A stretch of DNA of 64,000 nt from assembly GCF_946848805.1 (NCBI RefSeq), contig NZ_CAMPFU010000004.1:186001-250000 (forward strand), written 5' to 3'. Below the pieces are notes generated by a model, which searched no databases, was not told where the DNA came from, and saw only the letters and a program-made list of their open reading frames with translations. Within the stretch, counting starts at the first letter, position 1. Each line of letters begins with the position of its first letter. A program made the position numbers and the translations under genes. Source of the stretch: Deinococcus sp. Marseille-Q6407 (lineage in GTDB: Bacteria; Deinococcota; Deinococci; Deinococcales; Deinococcaceae). This document shows, piece by piece, positions 19,908 to 29,539 of the stretch.

Positions 19908-20792
19908 TTGACCACTTCCTCCCCTGATCTGACCCGTTCGTTTCCGCCTGACGGCCCTCTGGCCGGCCTGAAAGCCGTCTCGCTGGCGGGCAATATCCCT
20001 GGCCCGGTGGCGGCCAGCGCCCTGCTCCGCGACGGCCTCAGCGTGACCAAAGTGGAAGGCCCCGGCGGGGACATGTTGGCCCAGGCCGCGCCCGGCCTCT
20101 ATGCCGAACTGGCCGCCGGACAGACGGTGTTGACGCTGGACCTGCGCGCCGAGAGTGGGCAGCAGGCTTTCCGCGAACAGCTGAGCGGCAGCGACCTATT
20201 GATCACCAGTCAGCGGCCGGCTGCCCTGGCGCGGCTGGGCGTGACCCGCGAGGCTCTGGCAGACCTCAACCCGCAGCTGTGCTGGGTGGAAATCGTGGGC
20301 GACACGACCGAGCCGGAAGTGCCGGGGCACGATCTCACCTATCAGCTGCAGGCCGGGCTGCTGGCCCCGCCGCAGATGCCGCGCAGCCTGCTGGCCGACC
20401 TGAGCGGCGCCCACGAAGCCGCCCGCGCAGCCGTAACATTGCTGCTGGGGCGCGAGCGTGGCCGCCCGGAACGCTGGCGCCGGGTGGGTCTGCGGCAGGC
20501 GGCCGAGGGGCTGGCTCTGCCGCTGCGCCACGGCCTGACCGCAGAGGGTGGCTGGCTGTCTGGGCGCTTGCCTGGCTACCGCCTGTATGCGCTCAAGGAC
20601 GGCTGGGTCGGCGTGGCGGCGCTGGAGCCCCACTTTGCCGGGCGTCTGGAGGCGCTACTGGACGGCCGCCGGCTGCCGGAAGTGCTGGGCGACATGACTG
20701 CCGACGAGTGCAACCGCCTGGCCCAGCAGCACGACCTGCCGCTGCATGCCATTGCCAGTGAGGGTGCGGCGCAGGCCGCCGGACTGCGCTGA
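19908..20792 (+). CDS. CaiB/BaiF (family III) CoA-transferase-like protein, catalytic Asp missing
   Basis: Begins at TTG 19908, seven bases after AGGCAGGAG, giving 294 residues, shorter than the usual ~400. It opens with the family start GPLAGLKAVSLAGNIPGPVAASALLRDGLSVTKVEGPGGDML. The segment that normally reads GRGQ..V..S..D is here RPERWRRVGLRQAAEGLA, so the Asp that forms the acyl-enzyme anhydride is replaced by Gln. It is probably not a normal CoA transferase. It lies upstream of modBC with a 45-bp gap. Confidence 0.75.
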   Translation: MTTSSPDLTRSFPPDGPLAGLKAVSLAGNIPGPVAASALLRDGLSVTKVEGPGGDMLAQAAPGLYAELAAGQTVLTLDLRAESGQQAFREQLSGSDLLITSQRPAALARLGVTREALADLNPQLCWVEIVGDTTEPEVPGHDLTYQLQAGLLAPPQMPRSLLADLSGAHEAARAAVTLLLGRERGRPERWRRVGLRQAAEGLALPLRHGLTAEGGWLSGRLPGYRLYALKDGWVGVAALEPHFAGRLEALLDGRRLPEVLGDMTADECNRLAQQHDLPLHAIASEGAAQAAGLR

Positions 20793-20837
20793 GGCGACAA
20801 AGGCTTTGGGGTGCGAATGCCGTAAGCTGGGCAGGCG

Positions 20838-21521
20838 ATGCCCAACCCCGCCGCCACCTGGACCCCGCTGTTGCTGTCGCTGCAGGTGGCCGGCTGGGCC
20901 ACCGCCATCAATCTGGTGCTGGGCACGGCGGCCGGCTGGTGGCTGGCCCGCAGCCGCTGGCCGGGACGCAACCTGCTCGACTCGCTGCTGACCCTGCCGA
21001 TGGTGCTGCCACCCACCGTGCTGGGCTATTACCTGCTGGTGCTGGTGGGGCAGCGGGGGCTACTGGGGCCCGCGCTGGGACAGCTGGGCATTCAGCTGGT
21101 GTTCACCGTCTGGGGCGCGGTGCTGGCCGCCACGGTGGTGTCGTTTCCGCTGGTGTTCCGGCCCGCCCGCGCTGCCTTCGAGGGCATTGACCGGCAGCTG
21201 GAAGGGGCCGCCTGGGTGCTGGGCCTCGGCCGGGCCGCCACTTTTTTCCGGGTCACCTTGCCGCTGGCCTGGCGGGCACTGCTTTCAGGCCTGCTGTTGG
21301 CCTTTGCCCGCTCGCTGGGCGAGTTCGGCGCGACCCTGATGATTGCCGGCAGTATTCCGGGCGAGACGCAGACCCTCTCCATCGGCATTTACGAGGCGGT
21401 GCAGGCCGGGCAGGACGCCGCCGCCGCGCAGATGGTGGCTGTCACTTCGCTTGTGTGCGTCATCACCCTGCTGCTGGCGCACCGCCTCTCCCCTCCCCGG
21501 CCGCAGGGACGAGTGGAATGA
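20838..21521 (+). CDS. modB: Molybdate ABC transporter permease ModB
   Basis: A 227-residue inner-membrane permease with about five hydrophobic helices. It carries the ModB signatures LPMVLPPTVLGYYLL and the cytoplasmic EAA-type loop EGAAWVLGLGRAATFFRVTLPLAWRALLSG, followed by ARSLGEFGATLMIAGSIPGETQTL. The stop overlaps the modC start (ATGA). Confidence 0.95.
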   Translation: MPNPAATWTPLLLSLQVAGWATAINLVLGTAAGWWLARSRWPGRNLLDSLLTLPMVLPPTVLGYYLLVLVGQRGLLGPALGQLGIQLVFTVWGAVLAATVVSFPLVFRPARAAFEGIDRQLEGAAWVLGLGRAATFFRVTLPLAWRALLSGLLLAFARSLGEFGATLMIAGSIPGETQTLSIGIYEAVQAGQDAAAAQMVAVTSLVCVITLLLAHRLSPPRPQGRVE

Positions 21522-22192
21522 TGGCCGGCAGCGAAGGGGGTATGCCGCCCGTCTGGGACCTGCAATTCACGGCCACGCTGGGCCGGGGGCCGGGCCGCTT
21601 CGAGCTGCAGGTGGACCGTCAGCTGCGCGAGCGGCGCACCGCGCTGGTGGGACCTTCGGGCAGCGGCAAAAGCCTGCTGCTGCAAACCCTCGCCGGGCTG
21701 GTGCGGGCCAGGCAGGGCCGGCTAGCTTTTGAGGGCGAGGTGCTCCAGGACACCAGCGCCGGCCTGTGGGTGCCGCCACAGCAGCGGCAGCTGGGCTACA
21801 TGTTTCAGGATTATGCGCTGTTTCCCCACCTGACCGTAGCGCAGAACATCGCGTCCGGGCAGCAGCGGGGCTGGCTTAATCCGCCGCGCCGGGTCCGTGA
21901 CCCGCAGGTGAGCCGCTGGCTGGACCGGCTGGGCCTCCGCCCGGCAGCCGACCTCTACCCGCACCAGATTTCAGGCGGGCAGGCGCAGCGCACCGCCCTG
22001 GCCCGCACCCTGCTGGCCCGGCCGCGGGCGCTACTGCTGGACGAACCCTTCTCGGCGCTGGACCCGGCGCTGCGGCGCGGGCTGGGCCAAGAACTGGTGG
22101 CCGTACTGGACGACCTCGACCTGCCGGTTATTCTGGTCACCCACGACCCGCAGGAGGCCGAGCAGCTGATGCGTGAGGTGATCACGCTCTAG
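21518..22192 (+). CDS. modC: Molybdate ABC transporter ATP-binding protein ModC
   Basis: A 224-residue ATPase: Walker [10 protein letters not shown]-loop [12 protein letters not shown], signature SGGQAQR, Walker [13 protein letters not shown] and the H-loop THD. It lacks the ~130-residue C-terminal molybdate-binding regulatory domain of E. coli ModC. ATG 21518 overlaps the modB stop and is preferred to an earlier in-frame start inside modB. Confidence 0.92.
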   Translation: MMAGSEGGMPPVWDLQFTATLGRGPGRFELQVDRQLRERRTALVGPSGSGKSLLLQTLAGLVRARQGRLAFEGEVLQDTSAGLWVPPQQRQLGYMFQDYALFPHLTVAQNIASGQQRGWLNPPRRVRDPQVSRWLDRLGLRPAADLYPHQISGGQAQRTALARTLLARPRALLLDEPFSALDPALRRGLGQELVAVLDDLDLPVILVTHDPQEAEQLMREVITL

Positions 22193-22229
22193 GCGCTCCT
22201 GTTACCGGCCGCTCCTTATACTGGCGGTC

Positions 22230-22838
22230 GTGCTTAAATCTCCCTACGCCGGTGGTCACCTGGAAGTGATCGTGGGCCCGATGTTCAGCGGCAAGAGTGA
22301 AGAACTGATTCGCCGCATCAACCGCGCGGTGATTGCCCGCCAGCAGGTGGCGGTGTTCAAACCCGCGCTGGATGACCGTTATCACGCTGACGCCGTCGCC
22401 AGCCACGCCGGGCGCTCGCTGGACGCCCTGCCGGTTCCCGACGCCGCCGCCGTGCGGGCCGTGCTGAACGGCGAAGGCTCACTGCTGAGCGCCGGCCCGG
22501 CCCGGCCGGACGTGGTGGGCATTGACGAGGCGCAGTTTTTCGGGCCCGAACTGATTCCGCTGGTGCTGGAGCTGGCCGACCAGGGCGTGCGGGTCATTCT
22601 GGCCGGGCTGGACCTGGACTTCCGCGCCGAGCCGTTCGGGGTGATGCCTGAACTGCTGGCCCGCGCCGAGAGCGTCGAGAAACTGACGGCCATCTGCACC
22701 GTCTGCGGTGCCCCGGCCACCCGCTCGCAGCGCCTGATCGGCGGCCAGCCGGCCCGCTTCGACGACCCGGTGGTGCTGGTCGGCGCCCAGGAAAGTTACG
22801 AAGCCCGCTGCCGCCTGCACCACGACCCCGGCCGCTGA
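22230..22838 (+). CDS. tdk: Thymidine kinase
   Basis: A 202-residue type II thymidine kinase for thymidine salvage. Motifs: P-loop [14 protein letters not shown], the DEAQFF motif with the catalytic base, and a structural zinc site CTVC plus CRLHH near the C-terminus. It starts at GTG 22230, 37 bp after modC; the ribosome site is weak. Confidence 0.94.
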   Translation: MLKSPYAGGHLEVIVGPMFSGKSEELIRRINRAVIARQQVAVFKPALDDRYHADAVASHAGRSLDALPVPDAAAVRAVLNGEGSLLSAGPARPDVVGIDEAQFFGPELIPLVLELADQGVRVILAGLDLDFRAEPFGVMPELLARAESVEKLTAICTVCGAPATRSQRLIGGQPARFDDPVVLVGAQESYEARCRLHHDPGR

Positions 22839-22938
22839 CCTGCGGGGGCAAGCCCTGCCACATTGCGTCACCCGTGCAGAAACAAAAATGAGAGTGCCGG
22901 CGTCCTGCCACGCCACTGCTAGAACGCTAAACTGCGGG

Positions 22939-24762
22939 ATGCCGACCTACCGTTCCAGAACCACCACCGAAGGCCGCAACATGGCCGGCGCCCGTGCCCT
23001 GTGGCGGGCCACCGGCATGACCGACGGCGATTTCCAGAAGCCCATCATCGCGGTTGTTAACTCGTTCACCCAGTTCGTGCCGGGGCACGTGCACCTCAAG
23101 GACCTCGGGCAACTCGTCGCCCGCGAGATTGCGGCGGCGGGCGGCGTGGCGAAGGAGTTCAACACCATCGCCGTGGACGACGGCATTGCCATGGGCCACG
23201 ACGGAATGCTGTACTCGCTGCCCAGCCGCGAAATCATCGCCGACAGCGTGGAGTACATGGTCAACGCTCACTGCGCCGACGCGATGGTCTGTATCTCCAA
23301 CTGCGACAAAATCACCCCCGGCATGTTGATGGCCGCGCTGCGCCTCAACATCCCCACCGTGTTCGTCTCGGGCGGGCCGATGGAAGCCGGCAAGGTCAAG
23401 CTCGGCAGCGGCGAGCACGCGCTCGACCTGGTGGACGCGATGGTGATGGCCGCCGACGACAACGTGTCGGACGAGGAGCTGGACGCCGTGGAGCGCTCGG
23501 CCTGTCCCACCTGCGGCTCGTGCTCGGGGATGTTCACCGCCAACTTGATGAACTGCCTGACCGAGGCGCTGGGGCTCTCGATGCCGGGCAACGGCTCGGT
23601 GCTGGCGACCCACTCCGACCGCGAGAACCTGTTCAAGCGCGCCGGACACCTGATCGTGGACCTCGCCAAGCGCTACTACGAGGGAGACGACGAGAGCGTG
23701 CTGCCGCGCAGCATTGCCACCTACGACGCCTTCGAGAACGCCATGACCCTCGACATCTCGATGGGCGGCTCGACCAACACGGTGCTGCACCTGCTGGCCG
23801 CCGCGCACGAGGCCGGGGTGGATTTCACCATGCAGGACATCGACCAGCTTTCGCACCGGGTACCGGTGCTGTGCAAGGTCGCGCCTGCCAAAAGCGACGT
23901 CCACATGGAAGACGTGCACCGCGCCGGCGGCATCATGGGGATTCTGGGCGAACTCGACCGCGCCGGGCTGCTGAAGACCGACGTGAGCACCGTGCACGCG
24001 CCCAGCATGAGCGCCGCCCTGAACGAGTGGGACGTGATTCGGGGCGAAAACCACCACGAGTTCTACCGCGCCGCGCCCGGCGGCATTCCCACCGTCTTCG
24101 CCTTCTCGCAGTCGCGCCGCTACCGCGAACTCGACACCGACCGGGAAGTGGGCGTCATTCGCCGCGCCGAGCACGCGTTCTCGCAGGACGGCGGACTGGC
24201 GGTGCTGTACGGCAACCTCGCCGAGGACGGCTGCATCGTCAAGACGGCGGGCGTGGACGAATCCATCCTGAAATTCAGCGGCCCGGCGCGCGTTTTCGAG
24301 TCGCAGGACGCCTCGGTGGACGCCATCCTGAATGGCGAAGTGAAAGAAGGCGAGGTCGTGCTGATTCGCTACGAAGGCCCGCGCGGCGGCCCCGGCATGC
24401 AGGAAATGCTGTACCCGACGAGCTACCTCAAGTCCAAGGGCCTGGGCAAAGCCTGTGCGCTGGTCACCGACGGACGTTTCTCGGGCGGCAGCAGCGGCCT
24501 GAGCATCGGCCACGTCTCGCCCGAGGCGGCGGAAGGCGGCACCATCGGCCTGGTCGAAACCGGCGACCTTATCGAAATCGACATCCCCAACCGCAGCATT
24601 CACCTCGCGGTGCCGGATGCCGAACTCGCCGCCCGCCGCCAGCAGCGCGAGGAACTCGGCTGGAGACCGGCCGAAGAACGGCCCCGCAAAATCACGGCGG
24701 CCCTGCGCGCGTACGCGTCCATGACGACCAGCGCGTCGCGGGGGGCGGTGCGGAACATCTAA
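22939..24762 (+). CDS. ilvD: Dihydroxy-acid dehydratase IlvD
   Basis: A 607-residue iron-sulfur enzyme for the third common step of valine, leucine and isoleucine synthesis. Cluster cysteines are in [10 protein letters not shown] and [18 protein letters not shown]. The C-terminal [20 protein letters not shown] is fully conserved. ATG 22939 ([14 protein letters not shown]) is the family start. Codon choice differs from the neighbours (more CTC, TCG and CGC; less CGG and AGC). No other ilv or leu genes are near. Confidence 0.96.
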   Translation: MPTYRSRTTTEGRNMAGARALWRATGMTDGDFQKPIIAVVNSFTQFVPGHVHLKDLGQLVAREIAAAGGVAKEFNTIAVDDGIAMGHDGMLYSLPSREIIADSVEYMVNAHCADAMVCISNCDKITPGMLMAALRLNIPTVFVSGGPMEAGKVKLGSGEHALDLVDAMVMAADDNVSDEELDAVERSACPTCGSCSGMFTANLMNCLTEALGLSMPGNGSVLATHSDRENLFKRAGHLIVDLAKRYYEGDDESVLPRSIATYDAFENAMTLDISMGGSTNTVLHLLAAAHEAGVDFTMQDIDQLSHRVPVLCKVAPAKSDVHMEDVHRAGGIMGILGELDRAGLLKTDVSTVHAPSMSAALNEWDVIRGENHHEFYRAAPGGIPTVFAFSQSRRYRELDTDREVGVIRRAEHAFSQDGGLAVLYGNLAEDGCIVKTAGVDESILKFSGPARVFESQDASVDAILNGEVKEGEVVLIRYEGPRGGPGMQEMLYPTSYLKSKGLGKACALVTDGRFSGGSSGLSIGHVSPEAAEGGTIGLVETGDLIEIDIPNRSIHLAVPDAELAARRQQREELGWRPAEERPRKITAALRAYASMTTSASRGAVRNI

Positions 24763-24775
24763 AGATCAGAATCAA

Positions 24776-24818
24776 AAAGGCCACGGTGCGTGCAGAACGC
24801 TGTGGCCTTTCGCTTTTT
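24776..24818. terminator. Bidirectional terminator between ilvD and the dioxygenase gene
   Basis: AAAGGCCAC (24776-24784) pairs with GTGGCCTTT (24802-24810). T5 follows on the plus strand (24814-24818), and on the minus strand the stem is followed by TTTTTGATT. It separates two convergent genes. Confidence 0.85.
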
Positions 24819-24821
24819 CAA

Positions 24822-25802
24822 TCAGATGACGTGCAACGGAATCCCCATCAGGGCGCCCTCGCGTGCGGGCTGAACGCCGCCGCCGAAAGCTTCCAGCGGA
24901 CTGGCCTCCTCAAACCACGAGCGCGGCGTTTTGGCGCCCCACAGTGTTTGTCGCCTTGGGTCGTCACGCAGCCAGCGAATCGGCTCGAAGTCGGGGTCCA
25001 CGGTGATGTAGTCGGAGGTGTACAGCTCGATGCGGTGCCCGTCGGGGTCGCGGATGTAGAGAAAGAAGGCGTTAGATACGCCGTGGCGCCCCGGCCCGCG
25101 CTCGATGCGCTCGGGCATGCGCGCCCCGGCCAGGATGTCGCAGGTTTTGATGATGCTCATGGCGTCAGGCATCCAGTACGCCCAGTGGTGCAGGCACGGC
25201 CCGGCGCCGTTAGTGAGCGCGAAATCGTACACGCCGCCCCGGCGCTGAATCCAGGCAGCCCAGTACTGTTCCTGCTCGTCCACGGTGTACTCGCTGACCC
25301 GGAAACCGAGTTCAGTGCCGTACCAGTCGAGCGTCGCCTTCACATCCGGCACCCGCACGTTGCAGTGGTCCACGCGCTGAAGCCCCGGCCCCCGGTGCTG
25401 GTGGTAGTCCTGCAACAGCCACGGGTACGTCTTGACCTCGTGGTAGAAGGTCAGTGGGATGCCGAAGGGGTCTTGCATCCGCAGCATGCGAGGCCGGTCG
25501 AGTTCCCCTTCCCAGCGGTGCGGCAGCCCCTGCGCGTCGGCGAGGGCGAGCAGCGCGTCCAGACTCGCCTCGTCGCGCATCCGGTAGCCGAGGTGACGCA
25601 CGCGAGGCGACTCGCCATCTTGGCACTGTTCGAGCTTGAGCGTCCACTCGCGGTCTTCCACGCCGCGCAGGTACAGGGCGCCGCTTTCCTCGTGCAGCAC
25701 GTTCATACCCAGCAGGTCAACGTAAAATTCCTTGCTGGCATCCAGGTTGGAAACGGTAAAAATGGCCTGGGCGATGCGGATGATGTTGGGTTTGTGGGTC
25801 AT
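24822..25802 (-). CDS. Extradiol ring-cleavage dioxygenase, HPCD/MndD-like (3,4-dihydroxyphenylacetate 2,3-dioxygenase)
   Basis: A 326-residue two-domain vicinal-oxygen-chelate enzyme. The metal ligands are visible in the C-terminal domain: His in QRVDHCNVRV, His in CLHHWAYWMP and Glu in GHRIELYTSDY. The C-terminal tail resembles homoprotocatechuate 2,3-dioxygenases. These cleave homoprotocatechuate during hydroxyphenylacetate breakdown. No other hpa genes are present, so the exact catechol is inferred. ATG 25802 overlaps the stop of the Imm10 remnant. Confidence 0.88.
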   Translation of the reverse strand: MTHKPNIIRIAQAIFTVSNLDASKEFYVDLLGMNVLHEESGALYLRGVEDREWTLKLEQCQDGESPRVRHLGYRMRDEASLDALLALADAQGLPHRWEGELDRPRMLRMQDPFGIPLTFYHEVKTYPWLLQDYHQHRGPGLQRVDHCNVRVPDVKATLDWYGTELGFRVSEYTVDEQEQYWAAWIQRRGGVYDFALTNGAGPCLHHWAYWMPDAMSIIKTCDILAGARMPERIERGPGRHGVSNAFFLYIRDPDGHRIELYTSDYITVDPDFEPIRWLRDDPRRQTLWGAKTPRSWFEEASPLEAFGGGVQPAREGALMGIPLHVI

Positions 25803-26185
25803 GGAATTGCCTCGCTAATGACAAGTTCGGGGCGGCCTTTCCGAACATCGAAAATGACGGCGAGAGCATTGGCTAGGGCTTGCTGCTCATCGGCACGGAG
25901 ATGAAGAGACAGGTCATAGCCTGACGTTTCCAGCACATCCGACGCTTCCAGACTCAGGGCAATGGTCAGGCGTTCCGGGCTGAGCGTGCATGTCTGAATG
26001 CCTCCATAAAAGGTGGTCTGCTCCGGCGTAACAATGCAGTAAGTGTCTCAACCCAATTTTTTGTCCTGATCGTCGAAGTGGTAGGCAAGTTCCAACATCA
26101 GAGCGGATTCTTCATCCTCTCCCAGCGCCAGGATGTAGCAATCGGTTTCATCGTCGGCAACGAACGAAAAAAAGCGAATGTCCAT
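25799..26185 (-). pseudogene. Imm10-type immunity protein with an in-frame stop
   Basis: Reading from ATG 26185: MDIRFFSFVADDETDCYILAL, then LELAYHFDDQDKKLG, a TGA at 26050-26048, then DTYCIVTPEQTTFYGGIQTC and on to ISEAIP, ending in TGA 25801-25799. The pattern DEQD..LG(M/W)DTY...YGGI is that of the Imm10 immunity family of polymorphic-toxin loci, from memory of the family. The stop falls exactly where Met or Trp is expected between LG and DTY. A start at GTG 26194 is also possible. Confidence 0.6.
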
Positions 26186-26196
26186 GCGCGCCACGG

Positions 26197-26397
26197 TCAA
26201 TCTCTCCGCTTCAAAAACTCCGCAATCCGTGCCACCGCTTCGCTGCTGTCGTACACCTCGTACAGCGCCGAGTGTATCCGCACCGGGTCGCCGAAGAAGT
26301 AGCGCTCGTAGAGTTCAGTTCCTGGCGGCCCGCGAAACTGCTCATGCTCAGTAGGTGACAACTTCAGTTTGACCTCGTTCCAGACGGCAAAAACCAA
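26197..26397 (-). pseudogene. C-terminal remnant of an unknown gene, cut by the IS-D end
   Basis: Sixty-six codons in the same direction as the imm10 remnant and three bases upstream of its possible GTG start. The text includes [44 protein letters not shown]. Its upstream part is replaced by a long palindrome and an IS4 fragment, so the true N-terminus is lost. By position it could be the end of a toxin or of another immunity gene. I do not recognise the family. Confidence 0.4.
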
Positions 26398-26433
26398 CAG
26401 TCGGCCCCATCAAGCTTGATGGGGCCGACTGTT
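26396..26433. repeat. Perfect 38-bp palindrome
   Basis: The two 19-nt arms (AACAGTCGGCCCCATCAAG and its exact reverse complement) meet at an AAGCTT centre with no spacer. It lies between the truncated 66-codon frame and the IS-D fragment. It could be a transcription terminator at the edge of IS-D or a terminal repeat of that element. Confidence 0.75.
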
Positions 26434-26820
26434 CACGGTTTCCTGAGAGTGTGAAAACAACAGAATCCGCTGCTCAGCAGGCTACCGCACTCACCCAGCA
26501 CTTCAAAGCGCACGCCAGTCATCTCCGCATTGACACCCTTCAGCGCTTGATTGACGTCCTTCTGGCGATGATTGCCGCGAGGAGCATCAATCATCACGAC
26601 CTGAGTGCCCACATGCCGGGTATCAGCATGCCCCAGGCTAAGAAAAGGCGGGCAGACCGCACCTTCCGGGATGAGCAGCTGGACATGGACTTTTTCATCG
26701 CTCTGCTCGTTGTCCATCTTCCACCGGGGAAGGTGTTGCTGAGTCTGGACCGCACCAATTGGGAGCATGGGGAAACGCCCATCAATTTTCTGGTGCTTGG
26801 AGCCGTGGTTCATGGCTTCA
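26434..26820 (+). mobile_element. IS-D: 5-prime fragment of an IS4-family element
   Basis: An open frame from 26451 encodes about 124 residues of an IS4-family transposase N-terminus, including LLSLDRTNWEHGETPINFLVLGAVVHG with the first catalytic Asp. It ends abruptly at 26820, where IS-A1 is inserted; the last few codons of the open frame come from IS-A. The catalytic second Asp and Glu are gone, so the fragment is inactive. Confidence 0.85.
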
Positions 26821-27971
26821 CTCATAAGTTGCACCTTGCATAGCTGAGCGAATAGCCGTGCTGGTGGAGGAATTCTTGCTCTTTTTGAATTTGGCTCAGC
26901 AGGTGGTTCAGCCTGACTTCGGGGAAGAGGGTATGTAGGGCCAAGCGGGCTGCCTCTTTCAGGGTCATGTCCTCAGAGCGGTACAGCATGGTCAGGGTGA
27001 AGGCCAGGAAGACCATCAAAATCCAGCGGTCCAGACCCCTGGCAGTTCGCAGCGCGAACTGCGCCAACCCAAACTGATGCTTCCCTTCTTTGAAAAACGA
27101 CTCCAGTGCCCAGCGCCGTTTTCCTTCGGCCAGGATGTCATCCCCCTCTAACAGCTCAGACGACACCGCGAAGAATTCGCGGTCCCCACGGTCCATCCTC
27201 CCCAGAGACAGCGTTTCCAGAGGCCAGTTGGCGAGGTTGACGTACCCCCCATGCGGACAGTCCGCCACCGTCACCCGCCCAGGATGGTCCGTGCGCCGGT
27301 TGCTCCTCACACCCACCACGAACTCGAAACCAAGGCGCTGCACACCGTCCAGAAAGACAGCGGATTCGAATCCACTGTCCGCCAGTACGCAGACCTGAAA
27401 GCGCTTCCCCACGAAGTCTGGCACCTCTTCCAGCAAGTCGAGGGCCAGTGTGACCGGGGTGCTGGTGTACTTGCCCTGGTAGACCCGGTAAGAAATGGGG
27501 AACTTCAGTTCCCCATATTCGGCGAACAGGACCACCAGATGGATGCCGTGCCTGCCGTTGTAGACACTGACATAGGGCAGCTGAGTTCCCACCTTTTCCA
27601 CCGTGGTCAGATCCACGCTGAGCCGCATTCGAGGTCTACGTTTGTGACGAGCTGTATCCAGCAGGATGCGCCACTGGAAGTCCTGCATCTCTTCCCAGCA
27701 GCGGTCTGAATCCCAGTCATAGACGTTGAAGAAGCGACTCAGTGCACTGGGACTGACTCCCTCTGCCTGGCTGAACTTGGTCTTCTGACCTGGACTGTGG
27801 AAAAGGTGCAGCGAAGCCTCCAGGCTTCGCCGTTGGTACAGCGTCTCTGGAATATCCAGAACCTGCTGTGCGAAAATACGGACGCGCTCCCCTGAAACCG
27901 GTTGATTCACACTTCCAGAATTTCAGCTCTGGGAGCGCTTTTTGTCCGCCTATTCAGGTGCAAGTTCTGAG
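26821..27971 (-). mobile_element. IS-A copy 1, complete (1151 bp)
   Basis: Ends are CTCATAAGTTGCACCT (26821-26836) and AGGTGCAAGTTCTGAG (27956-27971), inverted repeats matching at 14 of 16 positions. Length is identical to the copy at 56536. The 3-prime flank is IS-D and the 5-prime flank is the interior of IS-C2, so the outer flanks do not match, a sign of rearrangement after insertion. Confidence 0.92.
26822..27910 (-). CDS. IS-A transposase, IS4-like DDE (copy 1)
   Basis: 362 residues starting at GTG 27910. Catalytic triad candidates: Asp in [11 protein letters not shown], Asp in [10 protein letters not shown], Glu in [19 protein letters not shown]. The stop TGA is inside the terminal inverted repeat. 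The N-terminus ([16 protein letters not shown]) differs from the other copies ([14 protein letters not shown]), so this is a diverged copy. IS4 or IS701 group membership cannot be settled by eye. Confidence 0.88.
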   Translation of the reverse strand: MNQPVSGERVRIFAQQVLDIPETLYQRRSLEASLHLFHSPGQKTKFSQAEGVSPSALSRFFNVYDWDSDRCWEEMQDFQWRILLDTARHKRRPRMRLSVDLTTVEKVGTQLPYVSVYNGRHGIHLVVLFAEYGELKFPISYRVYQGKYTSTPVTLALDLLEEVPDFVGKRFQVCVLADSGFESAVFLDGVQRLGFEFVVGVRSNRRTDHPGRVTVADCPHGGYVNLANWPLETLSLGRMDRGDREFFAVSSELLEGDDILAEGKRRWALESFFKEGKHQFGLAQFALRTARGLDRWILMVFLAFTLTMLYRSEDMTLKEAARLALHTLFPEVRLNHLLSQIQKEQEFLHQHGYSLSYARCNL

Positions 27972-28559
27972 CACAGTGAAGCGACCCGGCAACAAATTCT
28001 TGATGCTGTCCACGAGCGGATGAGTCTGAGAGGAGTACAGCGCGTCTTTGGTGTTCACCGCAACACCGTGATCCGGTGGATAAAAAAGGGGCCCGTGAAG
28101 TGATGCAGACTGGTACAGTCTGCATGACACCTCCAGAAGAAGTGGTCATTGAGCTGGATGAAATGTGGACCTTCGTTGCCAAGAAAAAACAGACGAGGTG
28201 GATCTGGATTGCCCTGGAGCGCAGCACCCGCAGGGTGCTGGCCTGGGTATTGGGTGACCGCAGTGAGCAAACAGCGTTCAAGCTCTGGGAACGCTTACCA
28301 TTGTCCCTTGAGCAGCGACTGAAAGGGACGTTTTGCACCGATCTGTGGCGAGCCTACGATGAACCGCTCTTGGGGGTAAAGCGGCTAACCCGGAAGGGAG
28401 AAACGAATCATGTCGAACGATTGAACTGCACGCTGAGACAGCGGCTGGGTCGGCTTGTTCGTAAGTCGTTGTCTTTCTCGAAGACGGACGAAATGCTCGA
28501 AGCCAGCCTGACTCTGGCCTTCCACCGATACAACTTGTCACGTTGATGCAGCCACTACC
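27972..28559 (+). mobile_element. IS-C copy 2, right part (IS1 family)
   Basis: Begins with CACAG (27972-27976) at the edge of IS-A1 and runs to the IS-C terminus GCCACTACC at 28559. Together with the left part at 29540-29704, minus the duplicated CACAG, the length is 748 bp, exactly that of the intact copy at 34263. It carries the end of insA (to 28103), the A6G slip site at 28082-28088 and all of insB. Confidence 0.9.
28076..28546 (+). CDS. insB: IS1-family InsB (IS-C copy 2)
   Basis: 156 codons from GTG 28076, in the -1 frame relative to insA. Catalytic residues are visible as [18 protein letters not shown] and [21 protein letters not shown]. Normally made as an InsAB fusion by slippage on AAAAAAG. 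InsA of this copy is split, so the copy is not expected to transpose. Confidence 0.88.
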   Translation: MDKKGAREVMQTGTVCMTPPEEVVIELDEMWTFVAKKKQTRWIWIALERSTRRVLAWVLGDRSEQTAFKLWERLPLSLEQRLKGTFCTDLWRAYDEPLLGVKRLTRKGETNHVERLNCTLRQRLGRLVRKSLSFSKTDEMLEASLTLAFHRYNLSR

Positions 28560-29299
28560 CGAGCGCAGAGAAGACCGTTTCAATGCGTTTGCGAATTCTG
28601 GGATGGCGAGATTCTCGCCATCCCGTGTCGTATTTGGTGTTCTTCTTGGGTGGATACACGTAGCCTAGACAGCAATAGCCTTTGTCGCCAATGATGGTTG
28701 GGCCTTCAAACTCTGGCCACCTGAGATTCAGCTCGTAACTCACCGTAACGTCGTGGAGGTTTGCAGGTCGGATGACGTACTGAACGATTTGTCCACCTGG
28801 TGTGACCCAGGCGTGCAACTTGTATCCGAAGAACTCACCCTGAGTTCCGAAACCCCACTTTGCTCCTGGGAATTGACAAAGATGAGTGCGTTTGGGACGG
28901 CAAATGGGGAGGGGCATCGAATCAATCACAACCTCGGCGCACGGCTGAGCTGGGCTGGCAACATGTTCCAAGAGTGGTAAAAGCTTGATGCCCCTGGTGT
29001 AAGCCTGTGTGTAGGAAGGAAGACCGGGACGGTCTTCCTTGAGGATGTTCCACCAGATGGAAGCAAATGGATGCTTGAAGATGAGACGGGAGAGCAGCAG
29101 AGCAACCAGCATGGCATCTGTGACCTTCTGGTGCTGGCAGGATTTCCGGTCACTGAAGTGCTTCCTGGCCCAGAGATAGAGGTGGCGAATGACGTGTCGA
29201 CGTCCTAAACTATGGTGGAGACGATATTTAGCCATGTCGTCTCTATTTTTATGTGCCTGAGACGCACTTCAACAGTGGTCGGTCAGCCCTAAACGGCGT
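28560..29299 (-). mobile_element. IS-B, N-terminal part (IS982/IS5-like), split by IS-C2
   Basis: On the minus strand the element starts ACGCCGTTTAGGGC at 29299 and carries a transposase from ATG 29235. DDE candidates: VIDSMPLPIC, IIGDKGYC and RIETVFSAL. It breaks at 28560, where IS-C2 begins; CTGCGCTCG is duplicated here (28560-28568 in reverse complement) and at 29705-29713. The other half is at 29705-29818. Reassembled length is 845 bp and the transposase is about 258 residues. The IS982 assignment rests on motif likeness. Confidence 0.85.
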
Positions 29300-29539
29300 A
29301 AGCGACTCAGTGCACTGGGGCTGGCTCCTTCAGCTTGGCTGAATTTGATCTTCTGGCCTGGACTGTGGAAAAGGTGTAGCGAAGCCTCCAGGCTTCGCCG
29401 TTGGTACAGCGTCTCTGGAATGTCCAGAATCCGCTGTGAGAGAATATGGGCGCGCTCCCCTGAAGCCTGTTTGTACACACTTCCAGAATTTCGGCTCTGG
29501 GAGCGCTTTTTGTCCGCCTATTCAGGTGCAAGTTCTGAG
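29300..29539 (-). mobile_element. IS-A copy 2, 5-prime part, split by IS-B
   Basis: Carries the IS-A 5-prime end (AGGTGCAAGTTCTGAG at 29524-29539) and the first ~60 codons of the transposase ([15 protein letters not shown] to SALSR). It is broken at AAGCG (29300-29304), the complement of the CGCTT that starts the other half at 29819. The outer flank is CTGTG (29540), the complement of the CACAG at 27972. Confidence 0.9.

Noticed and set aside
22927..24603. 558-codon open frame antisense to ilvD
   Set aside because: It mirrors the ilvD codons on the opposite strand, is His/Gly/Arg-rich with no family pattern, and ilvD is unquestionable.
23520..25904. 794-codon plus-strand open frame across ilvD and the dioxygenase
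   Set aside because: It spans the ilvD terminator and two real genes; composition is Arg/Pro-rich frame noise of high-GC DNA.
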